Source of the DNA: Protopterus annectens | Lineage: Eukaryota; Chordata; Ceratodontiformes; Protopteridae | Direction: 5' to 3' | Length of the DNA stretch: 64,000 nt | Assembly (NCBI RefSeq): GCF_019279795.1 | Contig: NC_056726.1 | Coordinates: 1,011,314,792 to 1,011,378,791, forward strand | Shown here: piece by piece, positions 36,681 through 48,060 of the stretch | How positions within the stretch are numbered: the stretch's first letter is position 1 | Layout of the letters: each line of letters begins with the position of its first letter | The notes under the pieces: model-generated | Database searches by the model: none | Told to the model about the DNA's origin: nothing | The model's input: only the letters and a program-made list of their open reading frames with translations | Position numbers and translations under genes: made by a program

Positions 36681-37291
36681 TGATAATTAACATTAGACTA
36701 GATGGTGATGGACATTAAGGTATGTTTGTTGCTGATAAATTTACAAAGCGCACACATGACAGAGTAAAAAACCCTGACAACTTAGATATGCATTTTTTTT
36801 CTGTTTGGGACCGAGCATTGGGCCCATAGTATGATGTCACCTTCTGTAGTGTTTTCTGTACTGGGTTTCAGAAGAAGACCCTTAGGTGAAGGAAGGTAAT
36901 GCTACATAGATAACTGGATAAGAAGAAGAAGAAGCTTGATGACTTGTCCCAGGCCATAGTGGCATCTGTGCCCAGCAGCTGTCAGCTTTGGATATCCCTA
37001 GCAAAAAAGAAGTTGGTGGAAGAGGTTAGGGAACATAGGAAACTTAGGAATGGACGGGGTGTTTCCCTATGCTTAAGGTTGCCATCTTGGTAGGATGCTC
37101 ATGCATTCCCAGTCCTAGTGCTTACCTTATTTTGAGACTTTTGGCAGTGCTCCCTTTGGAGGCCATCATACCATTTTGACTCTAGCACATCTCCCTGATC
37201 CACTCAAACAATTGCCTGTGGGCATCTGGGTCCAGTGCCTGTTCAGTGATCTCTAGGAAGAAGAACAATTCCAAGGCATACCACCTTTTAT

Positions 37292-37557
37292 AAGCCATGG
37301 TGGTACAACGGTAGCATTGTCGCCTCACAGCAAGAGGTTCTCCCATTCGATTTTCGGCTGGAGCATCTTCTGTGTGGAGTCTGCATGTCCTCCCCGCGGT
37401 CGAGTGGCATTCGAAAGACATGCATGAATGGGCGTGCCTTCGTTGAAGGTTGGGCGTCAGGCTGGCACCTCAGTACCATAAAAATCTACTGCCAATCATT
37501 AGCGAGCCGGAGTTCCGCTGTCGTGACCCCTAACCGGGAAAAGCCGAAAGAAGAACT
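37292..37557 (+). mobile_element. tRNA-derived SINE with RTE-like tail, complete
   Basis: A SINE of about 265 bases. The head is tRNA-like, with a box A-like TGGTACAACGGTAGCATTG and a box B-like CATTCGATTTTC, where RNA polymerase III would start transcription. The body contains TTCTGTGTGGAGTCTGCATG and GGTTGGGCGTCAGGCTGGCA. The 3' end CCCCTAACCGGGAAAAGCC plus GAAAGAAGAA matches the 3' end of the RTE LINE at 51.7 kb. A 9-base direct repeat ACCTTTTAT flanks it (37283-37291 and 37558-37566). Confidence 0.85.
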
Positions 37558-37574
37558 ACCTTTTATTACCTGAT

Positions 37575-38165
37575 AGTATGTCAAAATTCAGCCCCCCTCC
37601 AAAACCAGAAAACACAGCAATCTAAGCAGAAAAGTTCACAGAAACTCTGTACAACCTTGTCAGTGGCTGCATAGAGGCTTCTATGACTACCAAAAGTATG
37701 CCAAAAACTAACTCCTAAAACAAATCCCTCTGTTGGCATCCCAAATTAGGCTATATAACAAAAGTAAAAAAAAAAATCATGGCCAGAATTGTGAAGTGTA
37801 ACTCCCATAAAGATAAGAACTCTCTCGTCAAATTAAACAGGCAACTAAGAGGGCTAATGAAGTCCAGTAAATCCAATTTTAATGTCAGGATAGCCTCCCG
37901 GGGAAAAACAGCCATAAGGTTTTCTTCAGCTATGTCAGAAACCTCAAAGGCATTACAAAGCAGTGTGTTGAAGTGGTGGTTAATGGTGCCATGTTCACTG
38001 AGATGGACGATATAGCGAATCTGCTGGCTGACTAATTCAGTACCAACTTTACTCCCCATTCACCTCCCCAAGAAATACCTTCAAATACAACCCCGCCAGC
38101 TATAGAAACCCTGTCCTGGCTGTGCTTGCTAAGGCCAAGAACACAGCCTCAATGTGTCTCGAGAG
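37575..38165 (+). mobile_element. CR1 fragment (linker and start of RT)
   Basis: A plus-strand CR1 piece covering the region between endonuclease and RT. Visible stretches include NSLVKLNRQLRGLMKSSKSN (around 37800-37860), an FFSYVRNLKGI-like stretch near 37921, FTEMDDIANLLAD (around 37996-38033) and NTASMC near 38140. Both ends are cut. Decayed. Confidence 0.7.
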
Positions 38166-39025
38166 ATTTGTACCACATTTTTGTGGTCTGTTATTTACAC
38201 AATTGTGGTTTTCTGGCAAATTAGTGGCAAATCATTAAGTATTGAAGTTAGAAAATTATGACAGACATTTGAGTTACAGACTTCCCTTCAGAAAATTCAT
38301 TCTAATGTAAAAGCTGTTATTCTATCACCTTTTTAAGTTTGTAAGAGCAGTGTTTCAAAATTGTCCCTATTTTTGGCCCTATATCCCACTTTTATTTATG
38401 GCTTTATACAGATTTCTTTCTCTAAGAGGTTGAGAGGTTTGTGTGGATTGTGATGACAGAAGTTTGAGTAGACTTTTATGATGGAAATGTTTTGAATTGG
38501 GCAGTTTTGTCATTATTGGTTCATACATTTTGTTTCATTGCTTACTGCAAAAATGTTCAAAACAATAAATTTAAAACACGCTGTAACAAGTGTGCTGTAT
38601 TACACAAGGAATATAATTTAATACAATCAGGAAGGTGAATTAAAGAACACATGCATGTATGCATGACCCTAAGTATGTATGCAAGGGGCCTATGATTTGA
38701 AAACAGCCCAAAGGTAAATTTTATCCGCCACTGGCCAGATGCATTTTCTTTGAATGTGGGTTTCAATGCTGTTTCAGTGAATGTGAGTTTCAATGGCAGA
38801 GAAGTTTTTTTTCATTGTGAGACTATATTGCTTTGTTTAGCAAATGTCTATCAGTGTTCATGCTATAAAATGTAAAATAAAACTTTTTAAATTAAATTCA
38901 AATGATCATTGTAGAAGTAAAGCACATTACAGCGTTTATGGTAAATGAGGAGAAATAGCCAAGTAATGGGACACTGGAATAGCTGTGGGGGGAGGGCTGT
39001 GTATGGGGGGCATTTGACCATGATC

Positions 39026-39027
<2 letters not shown>
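38166..39027. other. hAT interior; no gene recognised
   Basis: AT-rich DNA belonging to the right part of the hAT insertion. I see no transposase. Confidence 0.4.
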
Positions 39028-39066
<39 letters not shown>

Positions 39067-39070
39067 TGTG
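39028..39070. repeat. (TG)n microsatellite
   Basis: About 20 TG units close to the right end of the hAT insertion. Confidence 0.95.
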
Positions 39071-39124
39071 TGAGGGCAAACTCAAAGAAAGTCCCAGGAA
39101 GCACAAACCCTAGCTATGCCACTG

Positions 39125-39510
39125 CATTGACAAGATTGAGGTCTTTAGGAAATCAGACCAGCTCTTTGTCTCCTTCCACCCTAGAACCCTGGAAAAGGCG
39201 GTGACAAAGCAGACAATTTCTGTTTGGATCTCCGAAGCTATATCCTTTTGCTACACATTCCATGAGAAACATCTCAAATCCAGAATTAAGGCCCACTCCA
39301 CCAAAGCCATGGCTTCATCTTGGACATTCTTCAAAGGATTGAACACTGCTTCCATCCTTGAGGCAGCTACCTGGTCATCTATACACACCTTCACTAAACA
39401 CTACAAGTTGGATCATGTTTCCAGATCCAGAGCAGGATTTGCAAGAGCAATACTTCATGGCTTTGTGGAGAGTAGCTCCATACCAGCTCCTCCTTCTTCC
39501 CTGTGAGCTA
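39125..39510 (+). pseudogene. DIRS tyrosine recombinase, last part (fossil)
   Basis: Holds the end of the recombinase, including HSTKAMASSWTFFKG, ILEAATWSSIHTFTKHYKLD (the region of the catalytic His and Tyr in DIRS enzymes) and a short C-terminal tail. It belongs with 34340-34978. Fossil. Confidence 0.75.
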
Positions 39511-39905
39511 TGACACTCACCCAATAGTTGGAATATTGCAACATGAGAATAGAAGGATATAGAATAGTTGTGTGAAATCTTACCATAACTATAGATGTCC
39601 TTCTCTTCCATGCTGCAGTATTCATTCCCTCCCACCTTTCCCCTTCTGTTCTTCTGAACTGTCCTTTCCTGAGTGGCATAGAGCCTGTACAGCTTCCCGA
39701 GACTGGTGTCCGACTGGGGCATTCAGTTCTGAGGAAAGGTATGTGCAGATGTCACTTTTATGGCCCATGTTTCCTGGGCCAATGTCAGATGTCCTACATA
39801 CCTAGCAGTGACTAGAAGCTTTTGTATACTGGCCGGACATTCAGGTAGCAAGAGAGGAAACCCCAACAGCTGGAATATTGCAACATGGAAGAGAAGGACA
39901 TCTAT

Positions 39906-40842
39906 GGTTATGGTAAGATTTTACATAACTATTCTTTATCCCACACCTTAATGTATATCATATCTTCCCTTCCAGATAATCCATAAGGACTACCAGTGTA
40001 GCTTATTTATATATACCTGTATTCTTTTTTTTTCTTTCTTTCATATAGATCATACATAACATCATTCTTGTTCATTTGTCCAGTTACAAAATGTTTTTTC
40101 TGCAAATTTCCACTTTCTGACATTTCAAAAGACACAATTACATTGTTTTATCTGCTGTACGTCTGGTTACTAAATACATTATTTCCATTTTAAGCTTTAT
40201 ATTTTATATAAGCTTTCACTGGATATTTTTCCTTTATTAACCTTAATCAGGACTGTCATATCTCTGCTTAATATATATTTTTTACTGTTTTTATTGATTT
40301 CCTTATTTCTGTCTGCTAAATTTTCCTATCTGGAGGTAAGGAATTTTTAAAATTTGTTTACATTTTTGTTTTTTCTCGGCAAATTTGATTCCAGAACAAC
40401 AAATTTCTTTCGTATTTGCATTCCAACTTATTTTGCCTTTTTAATTTGCATCTGTCTTTGGGGCTATTATTTCCCATCAATTCTCAATTAATAATTTATA
40501 CGAAAATCCAGTAACACTGTGATTTATCTTTAACTGACTGAAACAAATATTAAAGGAGCTAAAAACTGAGATAATCACAATGCACCCTCTTTCATTTATC
40601 AGCAGGGGTTTAATCTAGAGCTCTTATGTCACTGTAAAAAACAAATAGTTCTAAAACTGGTGTACTATTCTATAGTAACCACACATTCCTTAAAAAAAAA
40701 AAAAAAAAACTTTTGCTAAAACAAATCCAGACAAACTTTTCTCTTTATGACATACAAGTTTTCCAAAACATGTTATAGTTTTGATTTTTTTGAAAGATTG
40801 ATTCTATTCTTGCAATATACATTGTGTCTGTAGTCCCAAAGT
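39906..40842. other. Unassigned AT-rich DNA
   Basis: Nothing recognised. It contains an A-run near 40690. Confidence 0.4.
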
Positions 40843-41072
40843 TGTTGTGTCTTTCTGCTTTTCCCGGTTAGGGGTCGCCACAGCGGAAGTCTGGTCGGCT
40901 AATGATTGGCAGTAGATTTTTACGTGCCGAGTTGCCAGCCCTGATGCACAACCTTCAACGAAGGTACGCCCATTCGCACATGTCTCCACACAGAAGACGC
41001 TCTAGCTGAGAATCGAACAGGACAACGTCTTACTATGAGGCGACAACGCTACCGCAGCACCACCACCGCAGT
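40843..41072 (-). mobile_element. tRNA-derived SINE with RTE-like tail, complete, 18-bp target duplication
   Basis: A complete 230-base SINE on the minus strand. Its head reads box A-like TGGTGCTGCGGTAGCG and box B-like GTTCGATTCTC. The body has CTTCTGTGTGGAGACATG, and the 3' end has CCCCTAACCGGGAAAAGC. It is flanked by a perfect 18-base direct repeat TGTCTGTAGTCCCAAAGT (40825-40842 and 41073-41090), the mark of LINE-driven insertion. The perfect duplication implies a recent event. Confidence 0.92.
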
Positions 41073-41516
41073 TGTCTGTAGTCCCAAAGTAAATTCCTAA
41101 TATATTGATATCATTTTCAGAAGAAATGTAATACTATCTTGGTTGCACTTCTAGACCCTTGCAATTTTTTTATTAAATGACACAGTGCAACTTCTGTATT
41201 TTTATTAACATTTCGTATCAAATATAAATCAACTTTCTCATCTTTAACAGAGAATTACGCTAGCTACATAACAGAATATGACCAGGTGATTTTTTTTGTT
41301 TCAACTCACATTCATAATCTTTTACTACAAACTTGATATATCCTGTCAATCCATAAATAACCAAAATAATCAAGGTAAGACTTAGCAGCACCCCTGCCAT
41401 GCTTCCTTTTTCCATTAACTATTCAATAAATGTCAGACATTAGTTTTGTCCCTTACATTTTTAATAAAATTAATAATTTCACTTCTTGTCAGCATCCCTT
41501 ACATACAGCAGTAGTT
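41073..41516. other. Unassigned spacer
   Basis: No recognisable feature apart from one copy of the SINE target duplication at its left edge. Confidence 0.4.
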
Positions 41517-42126
41517 TCATAGGTACATACACAGCTATTGATGACTAGGGCCTTTATAAGCCTAGCCATGCAACCTAATCCAATTGCATCCCCTTGTAAC
41601 ATGTGCATCTTATTTGAGGGGCTGTGTTTGTTAGGATGTTGCTAAAAAGTTATGTGAGGTATACATTAGTTAGGGAATGTTTACAGTTGCCCTCAGTCTA
41701 TAAGAGGCATGGAGGCCAGCTCAGGGATGAATTTATGATTACCCATCCAATTTTGGTTAGTGAATCATCATTAGTTATATATTTTGGTGATGTCACAGCT
41801 GACTCATCTCCCTTCTCTCCCCTCATTTATTTCTGTCATTATTAAGATCATATGTCATTAGAGGCTAGGCCTCTAAAGATCTGATTATATTTAACTGTAC
41901 TCATCCAGTTGTCTAAGCTATGTTTGAAGGCTGACAAGGAATCTTGTTCCTTGACCTGTAGGTGGAGAGCCTGTTCCAGAGCAGAGGGATAATCATGAGT
42001 GATGAAACTATCCATACATCTAGTTTTGCTTCCTGATATAGGCCGAGATGTCTCGCTCTAGTGTTGACTTATCAAGAAAAAACAGATCAAGGGTATCAAG
42101 ATCCGTGAAGGCACAAAAAGTGAGGC
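41517..42126 (-). mobile_element. Older CR1 subfamily, 3' end, left part
   Basis: The 3' end of a diverged CR1 subfamily: CATAGGTACATAC, then GGGCCTTTATAAGCCTAGCC at 41558-41577 and C-terminal-domain sequence resembling the younger copies at low identity (compare 41950-42000 with 42320-42390). It stops at about 42126, where the younger CR1 begins, and resumes at 45568. Confidence 0.65.
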
Positions 42127-42223
42127 ACAGATTCATAGGTTCATAGGTTGGTACTAGGCTATCAGCCCTAGGGCCTATACATGCCTAGCCATAACAATTC
42201 CTGGCTATTTCTTCCCACACTAT

Positions 42224-43606
42224 TTACTTCCCTGGACCCCTGTCTAGTAGGGTGACTGACATGATCCCCGGGGTGAATTTACTTTCTCCCATCCAATCAT
42301 GAAGGTTCCTTTTGAAGAGGGCCAAAGAGGCGCTCTGCTTGATATGTATGGACAGTCTATTCCAGAGTCTGGGGAGTCTCTGGGTCAGGAACCTATCCCT
42401 CCAGCATGTTTTGTTTATTGTGATGACAAGATTTAGATCCCTGGAGTGTGTGGCTCTGAGGGATTGGGATTTCTTTAAGTGTAGCATGTCCAACAGCTCT
42501 GGGTTTGACATGGCCTTGTATGTTAAGCAGAGATCGCCTCGGAGTAGACGATATGCGACAGAGTATAGCTGGAGTTTTTTAAGGCAGTCAACATAGGGCA
42601 TCTGTTTTAGGCCTGTGATTCTTTTAGTGAGGTATTTCTGCGGCCTTTCCAGTTGTTGCAGATGTCTTGAGAGGTACATACCAAATGGGGTGTTGTATTG
42701 TATAATGGGTCTAATGAGGGATGAGTACAGTGGGACAATGACCTCCTTTTTTCTGGATGAAAAGCCCTTAGTGATGAGGTGTGCCACATAGAAGGATTTC
42801 CTGACTGTTGTGGCAATGTGGTTATTGAAGGTGAGAGCACTGTCCACCTGTGTCCCTAAGTCTCTTATCACACTTTCAGTGTTTAGTGTACTGCCACCTA
42901 TGTGATAATTCACGGGTACATGTTTTTTCCCAAAGGGGATAAATATACATTTCTTGGCATTATGCTTGAGCCCATGGCTCTGGCACTAAGCATCTGTTTT
43001 TGTAAGGCCCTTTTGTAGAGTATCCACATAATTTGGGGATCCAATAATGGCTCCCAGTTTGCAGTCATCTGCGAACTTTGTTAGCCAGAGTCCCTTAGTG
43101 TTGGCCTGTACTTCAGAGAAGTAGATGCCAAACAAGAGAGGTCCCAGGACTAAACCCTGAGGTACTCCACTTGTCACTTGTCTGGAGCTGGATTTGGAGT
43201 CATTTGCTTTTACAGTGTGGGTTCTGTCAGTTAGCCAGTTGGCAACCCATCGAGGGACATGGGGATTAACACCCAACTTAGTAAGTTTATCTATGATTCC
43301 AGAGTGGGGGATGGTGTCAAAGGCTTTGGCAAGGTCCAGATAGGCTGTGTGGACTACCCTACCCTCATCCACGGCACTGGAGACTGATTCAAAGAAGTCA
43401 GTAAGGTTCAGAAGACAAGATCGGCCCTTTACAAACCCAAACTGGGTGGGGCCCAGTGTTTTAAGGTTGCCAATGTCTTTGTTTATAAGTTCCATGATAA
43501 TACGTTCCATGGCCTTGCAAATCAGGCTCTTCAGATGGGGCGGTAGTTCCCGGGATCCAAGGTGGATCCCCCCTTGTGAAGTGGGATAACTGTAGCTGTG
43601 CGCCAC
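42224..43606 (-). pseudogene. CR1 ORF2 reverse transcriptase and C-terminal domain
   Basis: From 43606 to 42224 in one frame, broken only by a TAG at 42986-42988 that replaces the Trp of the KTDxWCQSHGL block. Motifs in order: MERIIMELINKDIG, TQFGFVKGRSCLLNL, YLDLAKAFDTIPHSG, SGVPQGLVLGPLLFG, KFADDCKLG with FADD at 43064-43075, SSRKKEVIVPLYSSLIRPI, YRLLRGDLCLTYKAM and NKTCWRDRFLTQRLPRLW, ending near MGESKFTPGIMSVTLLDRG. The catalytic residues are intact. The RT frame differs from the endonuclease frame upstream. Confidence 0.9.
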
Positions 43607-43733
43607 TCAGTGGGCACGAAGCCTGAGGTGAGGGTATGATTAAACATGACACTTAGGTGAGGTGCCAGTTCATTTTGTAGTTCATGTAGTACACAGCTCC
43701 GGGATGTCATCTGGTCTCATGGATGCTGTATTC

Positions 43734-45038
43734 TTAACTTTGGAGAGTGCATTTTTTTACCTGTGTGGCTGTAATTACCGGAATTTGGCAATCTTCCAGT
43801 ATTGAGATGGACCATTTAGGGGGTGAGAGGGGGGTGAAGTTGGCACTGAATCGATCTGCCAGGATATTGGCAATATCTTTGAGATCAGTATACTTAATGC
43901 CATTCTGTTGTAGCTCAGACCAGATATGAGCATTGCCATTTAGATTCTTGACATAGTTATAGAATGCCTTGTGGATGTCTTTGGAATCTTTGGCAATTTT
44001 ATTTTCGTAACTAGCTTTGGAGGATTTTATGAGGGATCTCAGCTTCTTACTGAGGCTGGTAAGGGAGTTTTTTGCATCCTGGGATTTTCCTCTTTTCTGC
44101 AACAGTTTTTTTCGTTTTGTTGTAAAGTTTGTTTATGGCAGGGTACCACCAGATTGGCTTCCTTTTTTGGAGGAGAGCATATTGGTTCTATTTGGGATGG
44201 CACGATTCATGCATGAGTGGATGTGCTTGTACAGTGCCTTAGTGTAGGACTTAGCAGTCAAATTTTCAGCTCCCGTCTGCATGGGTGTCATGAAGTTTGT
44301 CACTTCTGACTTGAGTAGCATGAAGTTAGCCCTGGAGAAGTTTTTTATGGAGGTTTCCTTACTGGGGGCTGAGGGTGGGATGTGGATGTTAAGGGTGATT
44401 AGCTTATGGTCTGACTTGACCAACGAGTAGGTGACCATAGGTGTGGAGCATCGATTTCCCATGTTGGTAATGACCAGGTCTAGGATATTGGAGCCCCTGG
44501 TGGGACTATGGATTAGTTGACCCAGGGCACTGGAATTTGTGAATTCCAAGAACCATTGGGCAAAGGTGTTTGTGCATGAGTAGTTTTCCCAGTTAATGGC
44601 AGGATAGTTGAAACCACCCAGTATTAGGGTGTTTGGTTGTATATTAATAATTTCCAGTATGTTTAGAAAGGTGTAGTGAGAATCTTGGGGCATGGTGGGG
44701 GATCTGTAGCAAGCTACAATTTGGATTGCAGTCTTACCTAGTGTTAGTTGCACCAGGAGAATTTCAGATGCATTGTGTTGGGTAACTAACCTGGTGGTGT
44801 GAATATCCTTGGTGAATGTGGACACCCCTCCACCTTTAGTGTTTTGATCCTGGTTTCGTGGCCGAAAAGTGTGGTAAGAGTTGTAGCCTGGTATTGCAGG
44901 GGTGCTCTCTGGAGCCTTGAACCAGATCTCAGTTGCTGCACAGATATCGATGTTCTCCATTTTAAGGAGTGCTTTGAGAGAGTGCATTTTGAGGTTTAGA
45001 CTTCTAGCATTGAGTAACATTACCTTCAGAATTTGCAT
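43734..45038 (-). pseudogene. CR1 ORF2 endonuclease and linker
   Basis: The ORF2 start MQILKVMLLNARSLNLKMHS is followed by an APE-type endonuclease: ENIDICAATEIWF (catalytic Glu region), GGGVSTFTKDIHTTRL, TLILGGFNYPAINW (the usual GDFN Asp is Gly here) and VKSDHKLITLNIH (SDH block). The linker (44102-43734) reads NSLTSLSKKLRSLIKSSKAS and YVKNLNGNAHIWSELQQNG. The frame is interrupted between 44133 and 44102 and shifts before the RT. The lost Asp would abolish nicking. Confidence 0.85.
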
Positions 45039-45073
45039 GCTTGTACCTGTTACAGTGGTGGTTTTATCCTTTG

Positions 45074-45567
45074 AAATTTGCCTAAAAAAGGCATTATAGG
45101 AGTGGCAAGAGCCTTAGCCAGTAACCTGAATCCCAGGGGCGACAGGTGCAGACCATCTCTGGCAAAGCATAGTGGTCTGTCGATTGTGTCATCTCAGGCA
45201 AATATATACTGGATCCCCTTTGAATGACACCAGAAGCTTAGCCAATTGTTGAAGTCAGTCATTTTGTCATTATATTGTGGTATCAATCTGGGTGAAGGCA
45301 AGATGCTACTCAGGGCTAGGGTCATACCTGCCTGGGCCACATGATCCGAGAACTCTTCCATGTCTCTTTTCATGTAGTCCAGGGAAGTACGTCTCAAGTC
45401 ATTCACTCCAACATGGACAATGACAGAGTCATATTTGTACTTGTTGTGGAGTGACTTGAGTGCATGAGTTATGTGGCGGATCCTGGCACCCGACAGGCAG
45501 CTCACTGTAATTTTCTCCTTGTTCAGCCTGGTAAGTGGGACATCAGTGTGCCTGACTATAGAGTCCC
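45074..45567 (-). pseudogene. CR1 ORF1 C-terminal part (esterase)
   Basis: The esterase domain from after block I: VSCLSGARIRHITHALKSL, YDSVIVHVGVNDLRRTS (GxND block), then GIQYIFA and a TGA at 45194-45196. Related codons, including the Asp-Gly-Leu-His-Leu block, follow in the same frame around 45140-45165. The N-terminal zinc ribbon is absent through 5' truncation. Confidence 0.82.
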
Positions 45568-45735
45568 CCTCTAGAGCCTTTCTGACACTGAGTACAGGGA
45601 CAACAATTCTAGCCTGTTCTGCTAGCTAAGAGTTTTTGGTCCAGAGATAATTTCTGTCAGGAACCTCTGTGTTTTTTAAAGATTTTAATCTAGTAAGATA
45701 CATGCCAAAGGGTGCATAATAGTGATGATCGTTTA
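45568..45735 (-). mobile_element. Older CR1 subfamily, right part
   Basis: Continuation of the diverged CR1 seen at 41517-42126 (LxxARIVVPVLSVRK-like coding around 45570-45620, TRLKSLKNT near 45680). The two parts together make one old 3' fragment into which the younger CR1 landed. Confidence 0.5.
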
Positions 45736-46216
45736 TTCACATAGGCACCTCTGACTATGATGAACACTTTAAGTTTCATTATTTTCCATCACTCTTTGTA
45801 AATGTACCTATAATATCCCGCTAGCACCTTATGGTCTGCATTGACTAAGAGTAATAGAATCCAACATCTTTTATTCCCTTTTCCCTATTCCTTCTCATCT
45901 ATTTATGAATGTACAGCATTTACTGTTATCTTTATTAGTTTCCAAATGCCCCTCATTTAGCACCTTACAAAAACTTTTCATTTGCGGGCCTCCTCTTATT
46001 GGATACAGAATTGAAATGGGAGTCCATATTCCAGAAGCATACTATCCTTTAGTCGTTCTTTAGTTTTATTCCTTTCTTTAGTCAGCAGTGATTTACTTAT
46101 AATTGGACAGCAGTATCTGTTGTATTAACTTTGACACATTTAATAAATGCAAACAGGAGTATTCAGTAACAGGTGTGAGAACAGCTAAAAAAGCTGCAAA
46201 CGCTGACAAAATTCAG
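45736..46216. other. Unassigned spacer
   Basis: No recognisable feature. Confidence 0.4.
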
Positions 46217-46377
46217 GCTTTTAATGCATTTAAAATCTTTAAAAGCAGTTCAAAATCAGTGAAAGTAATCTGTTCAAAAAGTTCCAAAATGTCAAGTGTC
46301 ACGCATTTTGGAACTTTTCAAACTGATTATTTTGACCTGTTTTGAACTCCTTTTAGAGATTTGAAAGCATTAAAAGC
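46217..46377. repeat. Long imperfect hairpin (two 75-bp arms)
   Basis: The left arm 46217-46291 and right arm 46303-46377 are inverted copies at roughly 80 percent identity by eye, with an 11-base loop around TCAAGTGTCAC. The best-matched part is AAAAGTTCCAAAATG next to the loop. This could be a foldback element or a hairpin RNA precursor. No clear terminal repeats or target duplication are seen beyond the arms. Confidence 0.75.
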
Positions 46378-47811
46378 TGTTACTGGAGGCTCCTGTTTGT
46401 CTTTGTGTCTACTTGGTTTTTGGCTTCTTTGCTTCACATTTAATGCTTTACCCTCTCCCAACTTTCTCAAATATTCCTTAACTATTATTGCCAAAGATAA
46501 AATTATTGTAATTGCTATAACTGTTTGCTTGGTATATCTGTTTTGTACAATTCAAATGAAAACTCTTATTTAATTTGTATTATTTCAGCCTGGATAAGCT
46601 CTTGATGATCAAATATTGGATCAAGAAAACACACGGTTGTTAAATTACAGTACTCTTTTATCAGACAAGGTCTCTCTTTGTGAAATATTCACAGAAACAT
46701 TTATGGGTCATAGTCAAATTCCCTGTCCTGTGAAATGATTTAATTAAGATTCAATATATAGATGGTTGACTTTAAATAGTGTACTCTTCTCCAAAAGAAA
46801 TTATGTCCTCACCTCGGATGCCAGTGTCAACTGCCTTCTAATGGTGGGCTTCTAATGCCTGCATTCCTGTTACGCAAATGTGTTCTCTAATAGTTACTGA
46901 CTAACATCACATGGGTTTATTATATGTGTTACTTTCTAGCAATCCCAACTTCTTTTTTATTTAATGTGTTATACGTGGGCTTCAGCTGCATGCTTTGGTT
47001 TGTTCATCGTGTATTAATTAATTGACAATAAAAATATACCTTGGCTATTGCTTTGATCCCTTTATTTGTGTAACTTATACTGCCATCCACTTGTTTAGAC
47101 TAGTAATACAGCTTTTCTTTCTTTTTTTTAAATTTTGAATTCTGCCTGTCTGCTGTCAAGCAAAACATACATTTTTCCTTGTTGATTCATTGTTTCTTTT
47201 ATACAGTTCATCTTCTGCTGCATGTACTTTTGTGCTGTTCTCATGACTTTTCATAAACTAAGTTACCACATTTTTATATATTACTTCTTAAGAAATTGTT
47301 TATTTCTTCTTTGAATACAATATTCTTGCATTGGTTTCTTTTTAAAGGGCAACCATTGACTTCTCCAGTTATTATAAGCACTTAGCATTCCAGTAGGGTT
47401 TTTCCATCATAGAACAATAGTACTTTTTCTTTGCTTGCTATTCAGTCATTTCCAAATGAACTTTATTTTTCCTTTAAATTCCTTCTGACATGTCCTTCCA
47501 ACATGCACGATTATGATCTGAAAGACCCATTTCTAGAATATTTGTTGCACCTTTTCCTATATTTTATTGCAAAACATATAATCTATAGCCGTCTCTAAGT
47601 CTTGCCTTCTATAATTACTGTTCTCCATTTTTTATCCCTGCATTTTCTAGAACATTCTGCCTCCTCTCTCCACGCATTGCCACCAAACTTATTTTCACCC
47701 ATGAATATGTCTGTCTTAAAAAAAAAAAAACAAACAAAAAACACTCCACAAAAAAAACTCTGTTTTGTGTGTACTAAGATCCCAACATGTCCCATGTGCA
47801 GTGTGCTTACC
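46378..47811. other. Unassigned AT-rich DNA
   Basis: Nothing recognised on either strand. Confidence 0.4.
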
Positions 47812-48060
47812 ACTCTCATTGGGTTTTAATTGTGTTCCATGAACCATCTCAATTTCAACAGTGTTCTAATGTGGACACTCTCCTGATCCCTCTACAATGC
47901 TGCAACGCTACCTGTGGAAAGGGTACTCTATACTGCAGATCTCTTTGGGTTTTAACTGTGGTCCAAGAACCATCTCAATTTCACCAGCAGTCTAATGTGG
48001 ACTCCCTCCTTATCCTTCTACAGCGCTGTGACCCTGCAAAGTGTGCTCTTTCTCTGTGAT
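47812..48060 (+). repeat. Tandem duplication, 126-bp unit, two diverged copies
   Basis: Copy one starts near 47812 and copy two near 47939. Words such as GGGTTTTAA (47821 and 47947) and ACCATCTCAATTTCA recur 126 bases apart. The period is 42 codons and one plus-strand frame (47787-48059) stays open through both. It gives WVLIVFHEPSQF and WVLTVVQEPSQF, then SNVDTLLI and SNVDSLLI. The matches between copies are not concentrated in codon positions one and two, so I do not call it a gene. Confidence 0.8.

Larger units (their letters stand above)
42131..45567 (-). mobile_element. CR1 LINE, young subfamily, 5'-truncated
   Basis: A 3.4 kb CR1 from the middle of ORF1 (5'-truncated at about 45567, just after the GDSI block) to the 3' octamer repeats near 42131 (TTCATAGGTTCATAGG on the plus strand). 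ORF1, endonuclease, linker and RT all align with the copy at 59.5-63.5 kb. It is inserted in an older CR1 whose halves flank it. Only a few disabling changes are visible (listed under the parts). Confidence 0.9.

Noticed and set aside
37293-37370. A tRNA gene at the SINE head
   Set aside because: The tRNA-like head is followed by SINE body and RTE-like tail, and the box sequences are degenerate. It is a SINE promoter and not a tRNA gene.
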